From the NCBI RefSeq assembly GCF_003144115.1, contig NW_020312001.1, forward strand, positions 470,845-534,844: a stretch of 64,000 bases of DNA, in the 5' to 3' direction. The position numbers were made by a program, and so were the translations under genes. Shown one piece after another: positions 22,787 through 34,962 of this stretch (positions are counted from its first letter, which is position 1; each line of letters opens with the position of its first letter). The DNA is from Tilletiopsis washingtonensis (lineage: Eukaryota; Basidiomycota; Exobasidiomycetes; Entylomatales). The notes below the pieces were generated by a model. It searched no databases, had not been told where the DNA came from, and was given only the letters and a program-made list of their open reading frames with translations.

Positions 22787-25700
22787 CTAGAAGCGCGGCG
22801 GCGGCGGGCCGTGGTCTGAGAAGCCCAGCGGCCCGCCGGCGATGCCGTGGTAGTGATGGGTGCCGGAGCCCTGCGAGCGTTGCCGCGCGTGCTGCTGCTG
22901 TTGCTGCTGCGGCAGGATCTGCCGACCCGACACGGCCGACGAGGCGCCCGACGAGCCCGACTGGAAGCTCGGACGCGCGTAGTTGTGCGGCGTGCCACCA
23001 GGCCCAAACGACGGCGACGGCGGCTGCGACATGCCGCGCACCAGCGGCGCGTACGGGTCGTCGCCGTTCGGCGATGGCGGCACGACGTCGAGCGAGATGC
23101 CGGCGCGGCCGGGCGTCTGCTGCTGCGGATGTTGGCTGAAGCGGTGCGGGATCGCGGGCACAGGCGTGTGGATCTTGCTCCAGCGCCCGCTGCGGCGCGC
23201 GTTGGCTGCGCTGGGCGCGAGCGGCTGCGATGCGCCGCGTGCTGCGCTCATCGGCGAGAGGCTGTCCTCGTCCGCCCAGCCCTTCTCCATCATCGCCTCC
23301 ATGTCCTGGCCGTCGATGACGACCTCGCGTCCGTCGACCCAGATGCTGTGCCGCACGATGGCGAGCGGCGGCGGCGCATGCTCGTCGAAGGCGCTGATGT
23401 GCAGGCCCCACTGGTCCTCCTCGGGATCGAAGCTGGAGGCCATGTCGCTGAATGAGTCGCTGTCCGGCTCGGGCTGGTCCGGGTGCGCCTTGTCGTTGTA
23501 GAAGCCGCGCCCGAACTGCCGCTCCATCTCGCGGCGCCGCTTCTCCTCGCGCGCGGCGCGCTTGCGCGATGAGCGCTCCCAGTCCTCCCAGCGGCGCAGC
23601 GGCACGCTGGCGGCGGCGAACGTGCCGTCGTCGGCCGTGTGCCCCGTGTCCTTGCCCTCGCCCTCGACCTTGCGCGTCTCGCCCCAGCTGAAGTCATCAA
23701 AGTTCCAGAAGCTTCAGGGGCAGCGGAGTCAGCGGGAGAAGAGCGGTGTGGGCGCCGGCCTGCTCACCTGTAGACGGGCAGGATGAAGTTCCAGACCGGC
23801 AGCTGCAAGGGCAACTATCAGGCTGTGCTCTGCGAGCTGGCTCCGCGGCCGCACTCACGAAAATCAGGTAGATGCCCATCCACGCCACGTAGACGATCTT
23901 GCGCGTGGCCAGCAGGATCAGCACCGCCGGCAGGCCAATGACCGCCACCAGCAGCATGAGCGGGATCGCCTCGGTGAACGACGATGGCGGATCGAGGCAG
24001 TAGGTCACGACCAATGTGTACGTCAGCGCGATGGCAATGGGCAGCACGGCCGTGCCGATGAGGTCCATGAACACGACGAACTGCGCGGGCGGGACGTCAG
24101 CGAGGCGAGAGACGCAGCAACTGTCGTCGCGAGCTCACCTGCATCGAGAAGCAGAAGGTGCCGCACAGATCGCGCACCAGCACGAGCTCCATCAAGTTGT
24201 GGATCGTCGAGTTGATCCAGCGGCGGCGCTGCGAGAGGAGCATCTTGAACGTGTGCGGCACCTCGGTGCGGCAGCGCGCCTGCGGCACGAAGACCATCTT
24301 GCGGTTCGGAAAGGTGCGCAGAAGCAGCGTCGTCAGGAACCGGTCCTCGCCGAGCAGCAGCAGGTTCTTCTGGTGCAGTGTCGTCACGACGCTCTGGCTG
24401 TACTCGCGCGTCACCTCGGGCTTGACGATGACGGGCACCCAGTCGTCGTCCGACGGCTTGCGCGCCTTGATGCGGTACATCGAGAAGCAGCCCGGCAAGC
24501 ACGTCACGCCGCCGAACACGGCCTCGAACGCCTTGACCATGTGGTGCGAGATGAAGTACTCGTACACCTGGATGGCCGTGACCCACGAGGCGCGCTTGTT
24601 GGAGATGCGCGTCTCGCCGCACGCGCCCATGATCATGTGGTCGCGCGTCATGGCGTTGACGAGCATGCGCATCGACTTTGGGTACACCTTCGTGTCGGCG
24701 TCGACCTGTGGCGGCGGCGGCGGCGGCGTTAGCATGGGCAGACGCGCAGACGCACGCGCAGACGCACCATCATGCAGAGCTCAAAGAAGTCGGGCGTCAC
24801 GCTCATCAGCGCGTGCAGCTTGCGGAAGAGGTCAAAGTCGAGCGGCGTCATGCGGTCGTTGTACGTGACGCGCTGGAAGAAGTTCATCAGGATCATCTGG
24901 CCGTCGCGCTTGCCGCGGTTGCCCGGCTTGTTCTCGCCCGCCTCGCCGGGCGTGCCGCACTTGACCACGACGACCATCGGCGTGCGGTGCCCCTTGCCGC
25001 GCGTGTAGTGCCCGGCGTACACCATGGCCATGTTGTGCATCTTGGCGCCCTGCGCCACGCTGATGAAGCTCATGGGCATCGGCGTGCCGAAGCGCACGTC
25101 GGCGTCGAGGAGCCCGACGCAGATGTCGGGCGTGGACATCGACTCGCCCGAGCCCGTGACCATGCCGTCGGCAACGACGAAGAGCAGCTTGCGCGAGTCC
25201 GGGTAGTCCGTCTCGGCGAGCGACGTGAGCGTGTTCGAGATGCCCTCCTCGCCCTCCGAGTAGGCCGTGACGAGGCAGACGACGTAAGGCTCGTTGCCGA
25301 TCTTCTGCATCGTCGTCTGCGACGAGAGGCCCGTGTCGTCGTGGCGCAGGCGCGCCGGCTTCGAGGGCGTCGGGCGCTCCTTGTTCGCCCACGGCGCCGT
25401 GCCGCGCTGGTCGACGGTCGTGAGCGCGCCCTCGGGCATGTGGTTGTACGCGCCGCGGCCCGTGCCGTAGTCCTTCGGCGTGGCACTCATGCGCCACGAC
25501 AGGAACCAGGAGAACCAGATCGCCATGAGGAAGCGCACGAAGACGAGCCCGAGGATGATCGTCAGCGACGCGTAGAGGAAGAGGTTCGAGACGAAGCAGC
25601 CGGGCGTGATCTTGTTGATGCGGCCCGCCAGGTACTTTTGCTTGAGACACGGCACGGCGTCACGCAGGTCGGCGCGGATCTGGAAGAGCCGCGTTGCGTC

Positions 25701-26885
25701 GCGCCCGCCCACGACGTCCATGTCGAGCGCACGGCGGATCGCCATGTCGACCTCGTCGCCGGTGATGTTCGTCGGGTTCGCGTTGAGGTAGGGCTGCATG
25801 TTGAGCACCGCGCCGTCGATGACCTGCAGACGGGGTCAGCACTGCTGCGCCGCCTTCGTGATCGCAGCGACCCGCCGGCGCCCGTGCGGGGCAGACCCCC
25901 ACAGCCACACGTCTCGTCTCCACCATCCACTCACGATCAAGTGCGGATACGCGCCCTCTGCCAGGTCCTCCCACGCATAGCCGACCTTGCGCGTCGAGTT
26001 GGTGATCTGCGCGTTCTGCAGCGCCGCCTGGCTGAGAGCGCCGAGGGGGCACGCGGGCAGGCCCGCCTGCGCCGGCGTGCAGTCGTCGCTCGTGGCATAG
26101 GCGCCCGACTGCCCGATGCACGCCGGAAAGTCATTTGCAGCCGTGCGCCGGAAAAGCGGCGTGATGTCGTAGCCGGCATTGGTGCCTGCGCGCATGTACA
26201 TGTTGTACCCGACCTCGGCCTGGCCCGGCAGCTTGGCACGCTCAATGCCCATGTCCCAGCCATTGATGCCGACCGCAGCTAGCAGCGCAAGTCTGAGCGA
26301 GGTTCGCATGCGACTGTCGCTACACTGCACTCACAAGACATGTCCTTGCCGATGCGCGCGAGCTGATTTGGCAATGAGGCCGCTGCAGCGGGGCACAGCA
26401 CCTTGTTCAGGCCCATCGTCACGAAGCCGACGAAGCCGCCGAGCAGCAGAGCGATGAAGCAGAGCGCAACCCTGCAATGCCATCGGCGTCAGCAGCGCTC
26501 CGCACATGCGCAGAATCGTGGCGCTCGTCTCGATGGGTCGCACTCACTTTTCCCGCCACGCCTGCTGGCTGGAGCCGTCGCGCAGGCCGCCGCAGGCACG
26601 CAGCAGAGGCCCGGGCGCCCAGCAGGTGATGCACTTGCTGAAGCCCGCCCACACCGAGATGCCCTCCTTGCCCGCGCTGCGGCCGACGCCCTGCGGATTG
26701 ATGAGCGGCACCTGCGGCTGGCCGCGCTCTGGCCGCGTCAGCGTCTTTGCGCGTGCGATGCGCGTCGGCTGCCGCAGCGGTGGCGGCGCCTCGGACGAGA
26801 CGGGCAGGCCACCGCCGCCGGGACCGCGCGCGTTGCGCGGCCGCACGAATGACTTGCTGAAGGTGGCATTGCGCGAGGGCGCCAT
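22787..26885 (-). CDS. Chitin synthase, class IV type
   Basis: Processive GT2 enzyme that makes chitin from UDP-GlcNAc at the plasma membrane. Eight exons: 26885-26548, 26471-26335, 26278-25935, 25823-24768, 24705-24139, 24080-23859, 23802-23768, 23711-22787, coding 1207 aa. A soluble N-terminus of about 110 residues leads to helix 1 ([20 protein letters not shown]). A luminal region precedes further helices around [19 protein letters not shown]. The catalytic core shows [28 protein letters not shown] (about 626-634), [32 protein letters not shown] and QRRRWINST (about 784-792), the product-binding signature. Four or more helices follow. The C-terminal 300 residues are polar, Pro/Gln-rich and probably regulatory. 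There is no myosin head and no class I/II zymogen N-terminus, which supports division 2, class IV. The intron at 24706-24767 carries a CGG-repeat tract. Confidence 0.93.
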
Positions 26886-29434
26886 GGCGCTGGCGGCGCG
26901 GGCTCGGGCGGCAGGGGCTGGCGTGCGAGCGCGAGCAGGCCTAGCTCAGAGCAGGAGCGATGTAGGAGGGCGTATGCGAGAGAGATGTGCTGTGATGTAA
27001 AGCAGCAAGGCAGCAGCAAAGAGCTGCCGGATGCCTGACTGTCAGAGGCGCTCGGGTGAGAGGCGACGCGAGGCCGAGGTGAAAGGAGCGAAGAGGCCAC
27101 AGCAGAGAGCGTGGATGGGCAGGTTGGGACCGGCCGGATGCAGGAGCGCGCCGCAGATGGGAACGTCGCAGACGGCAGAGGCGCAGGCACGAAGCAACCT
27201 CGAGCGAGCTGGCGCGCAGGTGCGGAAGACGTGAGGCAGAGGCGTTGCGGGGACAGAGGAGAGACGAGGGCGAGGCGCGAAGATGAGGGGCACTCGGGCC
27301 GCACGGAGGGTGCAGCGCTGCTGCTGCACACGGGGCGGCGGCGAGAGAGGGAGCGAGAGCAAGGGTGGATGGCTCCGGGCGCGCACGCTTGAGGGGTCGT
27401 GAGGGGGTGCTGGTGCAGGAGACAGAGCTGGCCAGGGTGGCGCCGCCGTCGGATCTGGGTCTGCTGGCGCGCAAGGGCGAGGGCGGCGCAGGCGGCGGCG
27501 CGCCCCTCGGCCTGCCGGCGGCAGCAAAGGCGCACGGCGAGGGCGCGGACGCGCGAGGGCCGCGGCGAGCTACGAATCCTCTCCTCTCCTGCCGCCATGC
27601 GCCGCTGCAAGCAGGTGCAGCGCAGGCTGCGAAGCTACGCCCAGCCGGGACACAGCTCTCGTGCCTGGATGCACCCTAAACGGCAGGTGTTGCACTTTGG
27701 CGCTGTCGAGCCTCCGCGCTCGGGGCCGCCGGCAGCCGCGCACGGAGGCGCCCTCGCCGCCCCCGACGACGCCGCTGCCGCACGCTGCCGACACCGGAGC
27801 GTAGCCTGGCTGATGCTGAGCCGCACCGTCGGCGCGGTCCGCATGCGATGCAGGATGTGTGTCGTCGACGAGGGCCTGGCGTAGCAGGGGTCGAGGCGGA
27901 TGTGGCAGCCAAGTCGCTGCCCACCCAGCACCAGAAAACGTTGGCGCGACGCGTCTAGCGCCCGCCGCAGGAGAACGCCGAGGCGCGCGCGAGGGCGCGC
28001 TCTCGAGGCGCCCATCGTCGCTCTCGAGCATCAGGCTGGCTGCGGCGCTCCGTGTGGCTGGAGCCTTGCTTTCGGCACCAGAATCATGGCGTCAGAGCTG
28101 CAGAGGCGCACGTCTGGGCGGATGCGCACACCCAGGCGGTGCGGCCGGCTGCAGCGGTCAAGAGAGGCTGTCCTCTGTGCGCGCAGGCCTCCGGCGCATG
28201 CCATCGTGACCGCGCAGAGGACACACCCGCTTGTCCAGCAGCCTGTCGTGTCAGATGCCCAGACTCGCAAGGTCTCGTGCTGCTCCGATGCTCTGCGCAC
28301 AGCAGCTCCTGCTGCCTATCACGGCCCAAGCCTCGTTGGCGGAGCGTGTGCGGGCGCCGGCAACCGTCGCGCAAGCCCCTTGCGTGGGCAGGTGCGCGCG
28401 CAGCAGAGTAAGAGGGGCGGCGAGCAGCGTAAGCAGGGCTGCAAGCTCAGGTGCTGCTGCATCTGCTGGATGCGATCGTCAAGCACATCTCCAGCCGGCA
28501 GAGGGGGCCTCTGCCGCAGCGCAGACGACGCTGAGGTCGACCGCAGCACGAGCACCTCCAATTCGCTGGCGCGACGTTGCTGCGTCTGCAGCGGCAGGGG
28601 TACGCGGCGGCGTCGGCGTCGGCGAGCTGCGCGCGCGAGATCGGCGCTCGCGCCGCTCGTCGCTGCTCGGGTGCGTCGAAGCCCCAAGGCGCACCACAGC
28701 TGCAGCAGCTGCAGCATGCAGGGCAAGGCAAGGCGGCGCCGCACCGAGGCAGAGATGCAGCCGCAGCGCCGCTGCGCCTGCGCGCTGCCCAACTCTTACT
28801 GTGCGGCTGAGGCAGCAGCTGCATCTGCGTCGCGGGGCATGCGCGCGCGTGGCGCCGCCGCGCTCGACGCGCGCTTCGCCCACCGCGCCGCGCCGCCCAC
28901 ACGCTCACGCTGGCCCACCCCGCCATCCCTTCCCGGCCTCAGCGGCGGCCGTCCCCCACACCTCTCCAACGCTCCCGCCGCTCCGCCTTCTCTCGCCGCC
29001 GATTTGTACTCCTGACGCACACCTCGCTCCCTTCCGCACGCGCTTTGCTTCTCGGCGTTGCGCCAGGCCTCCGCTGCCGCCTCCGCCGTCACCACTCGCG
29101 TGCCCGGGCCGCCTCCTTCCCGCCCGTGCAGCACAGCGTCTCGTCGTGCAACGGTCAGCTGCTTCTGCTCTCCGTCACGCCTCACTGCACCAGCAAGGCC
29201 TGTTGCGCGCAGCCTCTCCGCCTGCTCTTCGTGTACGCTTCCTCTCGACTCCTCCTGCGACTCCTTGGCGACCCTTCGATGCCAGCGGCATAACACGCAC
29301 TCTCTCACCCGGACCTGCACTCGCGCCTCGACCGCCTCTCGACACTCTCTCCTCTCTGCGTCTCCTCTAATCTCCCTTCTCTCCTCTCCAGCCGCCGGCG
29401 CCGCTGCAGGCCGTCCGCCGTTGTCGCCGTCGCC
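26886..29434. other. Large gene-free divergent spacer
   Basis: About 2.5 kb between the divergent chitin synthase (-) and phosphatase (+) genes. Frames on both strands are long but low-complexity (Ala/Arg/Pro) and show no domain or consistent third-position bias. The last 500 bp before 29435 are CT-rich, fitting a promoter or 5' UTR. No RNA gene recognised. Confidence 0.4.
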
Positions 29435-31815
29435 ATGTCGCAGCCGAGCGTGGCGCGCTCGCCGCTGCTCTCGTCCGGCGCCGTCGAGGCGTCTCCCGAC
29501 CTGCCGGCCTCTGGCTCGCGGCTCCGCGTCTCTGCCCGTTCCGAGAATCTGCCGGCATCCGTCAGCGTGCCTGCTCCCTGGCAGCCAGAGCCGGTGCGCC
29601 CCTCACACGCCGGCAACGTCGTCACGGCGCACGTCCAGCCGGCCAAGGCCGCAGCCTCCGCACCGGCAGCTTCGCTCCAGTCGGGCAAGGCAGCCCAGCT
29701 CGAGCGTGCTCCGTCTGCTGAGGCCAAAGCTGCGAACGGACGTGGGGCTGCCGCGCCTCCGCCGGCAGCTGCTGTTGTAGCGAAGCAGCCGCCTGCGCCT
29801 GCGAGCGCCACGCAGCAGCAGGCACAGCCGCAAGAGGAGGCACCGCCGCCGCCGCCGACGTACGAGCAGCGCGATGCGCTGGTGCAGCACGTCTACAAGG
29901 CGGCGCGGGCGCGCCAGTACCAGAAGTGGCTCAACCTGCTTGACTTCAGCTGGTTTGCCAGCCAGCACCACCTGAGTCCGTACAGCCGGCTCAAGTTTGG
30001 CGCACAGGGTGAGTCAACCGCGCGGTGTGCGATGCGCTGTCGTCCGTGCTGACGCGCGTGTTCAGGCTCGCGCTACGCCTATCTGCCGCTATCTGTGCAG
30101 CACCCGAGCCTCGTGGAGGACACACTACACAAGCAAGAGTACAACGAGCAGCGAGCGGCTGCCTGGCTGCGCATGCGCCGCGATCGCCGCGCCGCCGAGC
30201 GTGCGGCTGCCAGGGCGCAGGTGGCGGCACGGCAGCCAAGTTCCTCCCCCTGCGGCGTCAAGCGCCCGCACTCGGACGGCGTCGAGGAGGTGGAGAGCGA
30301 TGCGGGACATGACCGCGCCCGCCCTGATGGCCTCGAGGCAGACATGCAGGACGCGATGATGCAGAACATCGGCAGCTCCTCCGGACGCACTGCCGATGCG
30401 GCGGCTGATGCTACAGTGGTAGGCACACGAGCGAGCACGACGAGCAGTGCCGATGGCGCGCCTCCGCAGGCTCGCGATGGTTCCGGCGTGGTCGTCACAG
30501 GACAGCTGGACCGCGAGGTGGTCATGACGCAGGAGAAGGAGCGTATCTCGGGCATGCCGCAGCCTGAGGCGAGCGGCTCGTCTGCACCGCCGCAGTCCGT
30601 CGCATCCATGCCGCAGGAGGCGCAGGTTGCTCTCGCGATGAAGACGAGCGACACCCACCCGATCAAGTGAGTGTCCCGTCCGCGTGACCCTCGACCGCAG
30701 CTGACATGTGCTCGACTCGCAGCATCAGCCTGATTGTGCCGCCGGAGCTGCTCGAGACGATCTTGCGGGAGGTGATGCCCTCGCTACCGACTCGGCTGGT
30801 CGAGACGTCTGCCTCTTTGACAACACCAGCCAAGGCGCGCGGAAGCGACGCGCCCGCTGCTTCTCAGCCGGCCGCCGCAGAGGAGGTGTCCATCACGCCG
30901 GAGCTGCACTGCAAGCAGCAGCGCGACGGCCTGCGCCTGATCCGCTGCCGACCGAGCGTCGATCTCTGCGAGAAGGCGCTTGAGGCTGAGACCGAGGCCG
31001 TGCAGCACGCACAAGCGGCCGCGCGTGCCAACGGTGGAGTCTTTCCGAAGGACTACGAGCGCGAGCCAGTCGCACCGCACGAGCCGTCAACCAGCGCCGC
31101 CACCGACGGACGCCCAGGGCCGCGCGCCATCGGCAACCTGCTCCTCTCGTCTTGCCCCGGCAAGAAGGTGCGCCTCACGGGTCCCGTTCGCGGCCGCGGT
31201 GCCATCTGCCGTGACCTCGGGCTCGACCTCAAGCGCATCCACAGTCTCGGCGTCGGCGCCGTCGTCTGCTGCCTCGACGACGAGGAGCTGGCGTACCTAG
31301 GCGCGCCATGGGAGACGTACGAGCGCGAGGCAGACCAGCTTGGCATGGACGTGGTGCGGCTGCCGATGGCCGAGGGCTTCGCGCCAACGTGCGTCAAGAC
31401 GATCGACATGATCATCACGTCGCTCGTCGCCGAGTACACGCTGCAAGGGCGCCACATCCTCGTGCACTGCCGCGGCGGCGTCGGGCGCGCCGGCCTCATC
31501 GCCTGTACGTGGATGTACAAGCTCGGCCTGGTGCGCACCGGCACACTGCCGTACGAGCAGTGCCCCTTTGAGCTGCGCCCCGAGTACAGCGCCGAGCACC
31601 TCGCTGCTGTCGACCGCCTCGTGCAGACGGTGCGCCGCCGTCGCAGTCCCAAGGCCATCGAGACGGCCGAGCAGGTCGCCTTCCTGTATGAGGTGAGCAT
31701 GGCGTCGAGACTGCGCAGGGCCAGCCGCTGATGATCGCTTCCTTGACAGTACGTCTCCTACCTATCGCAGCAAGAGCGTCTGGCCCAGCGTGCCAGCCCG
31801 GATGTCCTCGCTTGA
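29435..31815 (+). CDS. CDKN3-like tyrosine/dual-specificity phosphatase with long N-terminal region
   Basis: Predicted Cys-based phosphatase. Four exons: 29435-30008, 30066-30666, 30723-31692, 31750-31815, coding 736 aa. The first 140 residues are Ala/Pro/Gln-rich and disordered. A conserved-looking segment follows (EQRDALVQHVYKAARARQYQ, then LSPYSRLKFGAQGSRYAYLP). A second disordered stretch comes next, then the C-terminal catalytic domain, preceded by AICRDLGLDLKRIHSLGVGAVVCCLDD split around residues 552-577. The signature is HCRGGVGRAG with catalytic Cys641 and Arg647. The residue after the Arg is Ala where Ser/Thr is usual. The CDKN3 relation rests on domain layout; the role in cell-cycle control is inferred. 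The 3' UTR carries CT and CA microsatellites. Confidence 0.8.
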
Positions 31816-32134
31816 GCATCTGCCGCGCCTTCATCTGCTCCCTCACGCCCTCACTTATCTTCCGCCACGCATCCCCGGTCTCACCCAGTCTCTCGGAAAC
31901 CCAGCACACGCACACTCCGCAACGGGCTCGCGCTACCATCCTCCACTCACCACTGCCACCGCTCGTCTCCTCACTTCCGGTCTCGCCCTGCCTCATCTCT
32001 CCCGAACGGACCTCACGCACACATTCTCTCTCTCTGACACACACACACACGTTCCCGCTCCTCGCTCATGGTGACCCTGGCCAGCACACGTCCATTGATA
32101 TATTTGCGCTGCGCATGCTGGTGATCTCGTGAGC
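31816..32134. other. Convergent 3' spacer
   Basis: A 319-bp tail-to-tail spacer between the phosphatase (+) and the inositol monophosphatase (-). It is pyrimidine-rich on the plus strand and holds the microsatellite listed separately. Confidence 0.5.
32024..32050 (+). repeat. Compound CT/CA microsatellite
   Basis: A run of CT (32024-32035) followed by CA (32037-32050) in the 3' region of the phosphatase gene. Confidence 0.8.
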
Positions 32135-33334
32135 TCATGCGGCCTCCCAGTCGTCGATGGCGTTGTAGAACTCGGCGGCAATGCGCCGCTGAGCGTCGCT
32201 GCCGCTCTCCTTGTCCGTGTCGCCGATGGCACGCAGCACGAGGTACTTGCGTCCCTGCAGGATCTGCGGCGTGACGTGGCCGAAGTCGGGGGACGAGAGC
32301 GACGAGAGGGCGTCGGCCTTCGAGCCGAGCACAACTCCGCCGCTGCGCAAGTTGTCAGCTGGCAGCACGCCGAGGGGCTGGCAGGCGCGACTCACGCTTC
32401 TTGCACAATGACTGTGCCAGCACAGACATCCCAGGCCCAGCAGCCAATCTCCTGCCACATGTCGATGCTGCCCTCGGCCACGCACGACATCGAGAGCGCC
32501 GCCGAGCCGAGTGACCGCACGCCTGAGAGGCGCGTGAGATGTAGAAGCATGGCAGACACTCGGCGCACTCACCCTGCACCATGCGTCCACCCTCGACGCC
32601 CGCATCGGCATCGCCGCACAGCGTCGCGAAGGCCTTCGTCTTCTTCTCGATCGTCTCGCGCTTGCGGTCGCTGCCCCACTCGACGGCCACGACGGCCATC
32701 TTGAGGCTCGGCAGCGGCGCCGGCCGCTTGGCGAGCGGCAGGCGGCGCGGGCTGCCGCCGTCTGCGGGCGAGAGACGGAAGGCGCCGTTGCCCGACGAGG
32801 CGTAGTAGAGCGTCTGGAGGGCAGGGCTGAAGATCACGCCGATGACTGGCCTCTGCTGGTAACAGACACCGATCGAGATACAATGGAACGAGAAGCCCTT
32901 GACGAAGTTGGTCGTGCCTAGTGAAGCGCATGAGCCAGCGTCCGATTCAGCACACGCAGTCTATAGCTCACCGTCAATGGGGTCGACGATCCACGTCGGC
33001 TTGTCGCCGAGCTTCGGCTCTTCGCCGGCGGCCCACGACTCCTCGCCAATGAACCTGGCGCCAGGGCGAGCATGAGCGAGCGCAGTAGCCAAGCCCTCTT
33101 CTGCTACACTCACTCATGGTCCGGGAAGCGCTCTGCAATCTTCTCCTTGACGTGGCGCTCCGTCGCCTGGTCCGTCTCGGTGACGAGGTCGGCCGTGTTC
33201 TTCTTGAGGATTGCGTCCCAGTCGACGTCGTCCATCTGCTCGCGCTTGCGTGCGCCGTCGAGGATGATGGCGCCGGCCGAGTGCGCCAGGTCGATGGCGA
33301 ACTGCAGCGTCTCGTCGAGATTGAAGGCGGCCAT
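32135..33334 (-). CDS. Inositol-1-monophosphatase
   Basis: Mg-dependent inositol monophosphatase, releasing free inositol from inositol phosphates in the cytosol. Five exons: 33334-33114, 33054-32972, 32917-32573, 32522-32396, 32342-32135, coding 327 aa, slightly longer than the usual 270-300. Metal-site residues are visible in order: KNTADLVTETD, FIGEESW (Glu78), WIVDPIDGTTNF (Asp98, Asp101) and CWAWDVCAG (Asp248). Two junctions fall inside the signature, one within the DG-TT of the DPIDGTTNF motif. An in-frame upstream ATG at 33418 exists, but the site at 33334 has a better context (CACCATGG) and matches the family start. It is divergent from the small coiled-coil gene, 253 bp apart. Confidence 0.93.
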
Positions 33335-33587
33335 GGTGTCTGAGGGTGATGTGGTCGGAAAGCAGCCGTGCTCGCCAAGCGAAGGTCCGGCCGTTGCAGG
33401 CTGGCACGTGCGTTGCATGCGCTAGCGCCAAGACCGGCGTGGGAACGTCTCGAGGACGCCGCCGCGCGACTTCGACGGCGAGCAGCCGCGCTGCAGCGTC
33501 TTGGCCTGCCTTCCTTCTGCCATCTCCCTAAACCTCGGCCAGCTCTCATCGCATCTCTCTGCTGCAGCCGCAGTCGCTAGAGCCGCC

Positions 33588-34294
33588 ATGCCCGCGCGCC
33601 GCCGCAGCAGCATCGGCGCCGCCTCGCCCGACGCCCCGACGGCCGCGGCGGCAGCAGCGCCCGCGGCCATGATCCCGGCGCCCGTCGCACCCACGCCGCG
33701 CGGCCAGCCCAACCCCAACGTCAACTACGCGCAGCGCTTCTACGACTACAAGGAGCGCTATGAGAAGGCCAAGCAGGTGAGTGTGTAGCTTAACGTGTGC
33801 AGTGTGTGCGGCAGGGCAGGGCAGCGGCCTGTCGCTCAGTAGCAGCGGCTCGGCCGGTGTCAGGACGGGTGTGCCGCCGTCCTCTTGCTGGCGGCTCTCG
33901 CTATACCCCGCTTGAGCGTGACCTTCGCGCTGTACTCCTGTACATGTTCCTTCGTCTGCCATGCTGACCACCACGGCTCAGGCGCGCGTCGAGACCAAGG
34001 ACAACCTAGCCAGGTCGGCCGCGAAGCAGGCCAAGCTGCAAGAAGAGCTCGAGTGCGTCGACCGTCTCGGCTTCGAGCGCTGCCCTGATCCTGACCACCT
34101 TGCACAGCTACTTGATCGAAGCCATCGCCGAAGCTCGCGAGGCCAAGGCGCAGCAGCCCGCCTCAGCCGCTGCATCGGCCGTGCGCAACTTGGCCGAGCA
34201 GCCGCCGCCGCCGGGTGCCGCGTATGCTGGCCGGCGAAAGCGCGCACGCAGCGACGAGGAGGCTGCGACGGAGAAGCGGGTCAAGACGGAGTGA
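33588..34294 (+). CDS. Small nuclear-type coiled-coil protein, unknown function
   Basis: Three exons, 33588-33776, 33982-34052 and 34108-34294, coding 148 aa; intron 1 is 205 nt. The N-terminus is Arg/Ser then Ala/Pro-rich. A helical middle begins NYAQRFYDYKERYEKAKQ and continues through ARVETKDNLARSAAKQAKLQ into EELDYLIEAIAEAREAKAQQ, a likely coiled coil created by splicing. The C-terminus has a basic bipartite-like signal (GRRKRARSDEE, then EKRVKTE), suggesting nuclear import. I do not recognise the family. A subunit of a chromatin complex is possible but only by general look. Confidence 0.65.
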
Positions 34295-34962
34295 TCGGAG
34301 CAGAAATTGTGACCCGGCACACCTGTCACGCAGACTCTGCTGCTTCAGCGGGAGGCAGACTTCGCGAGTCTCGCGCCTCTGCGCACCCGCGGTGTCCATG
34401 CGGCCTGCGCTGCGCTGCATACCCCTCAGACAAGGTCCAGACCACGTCAATACCCAGCGATGCAAGCAGACGCATTGGTGGTGGGCATGGCAAGCAAAGG
34501 ACAGCAGGCGACAAGCGTCCGTATCGATGCGCCGCTGCGTTTCTGCGGCCGCCGCGTCTCCTCGGCCAGATGCTGCACTTGACAGCCGTCGACCTCGAGC
34601 TCGTCCATCAGCCTGTCCTGCAGCCTGCCGAGCGCGCGACGTCCGAGTCCACTGTGCGGGCTGCAGCCTCCATTTGGACGAGCGCCGCAGAAAGCTTTCC
34701 GCGCAAGCACATCAGCAACGCAAGCTTGAGTCCGCCGCCGTGCAGACTACGCAAACGTGAACTCTTTAGCTTGTGATCGTGCTCTGTGTGCAACGTGCTA
34801 CCTGACGCGAGGCAATCCAAGTATCGCAGCTCACTCCTTTGTCACGCTTCCGCTGTCGCCAACCTCGCTTCGGTCAGTCAGCTGAGATCATCTGGCTCGT
34901 CTAGATTGGGCGGTATGGGTGTAGTGTACAGCAGCAGGGGTCGAGTCACGACGCCAGCCTCG
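34295..34962. other. Convergent spacer
   Basis: About 0.67 kb between tail-to-tail genes. Frames cross it but none shows a domain or splice support. Confidence 0.4.

Noticed and set aside
33335-33418. Upstream in-frame ATG for the inositol monophosphatase
   Set aside because: It would add 28 residues with no match to the family, and the ATG at 33334 has a better context and fits the usual start.
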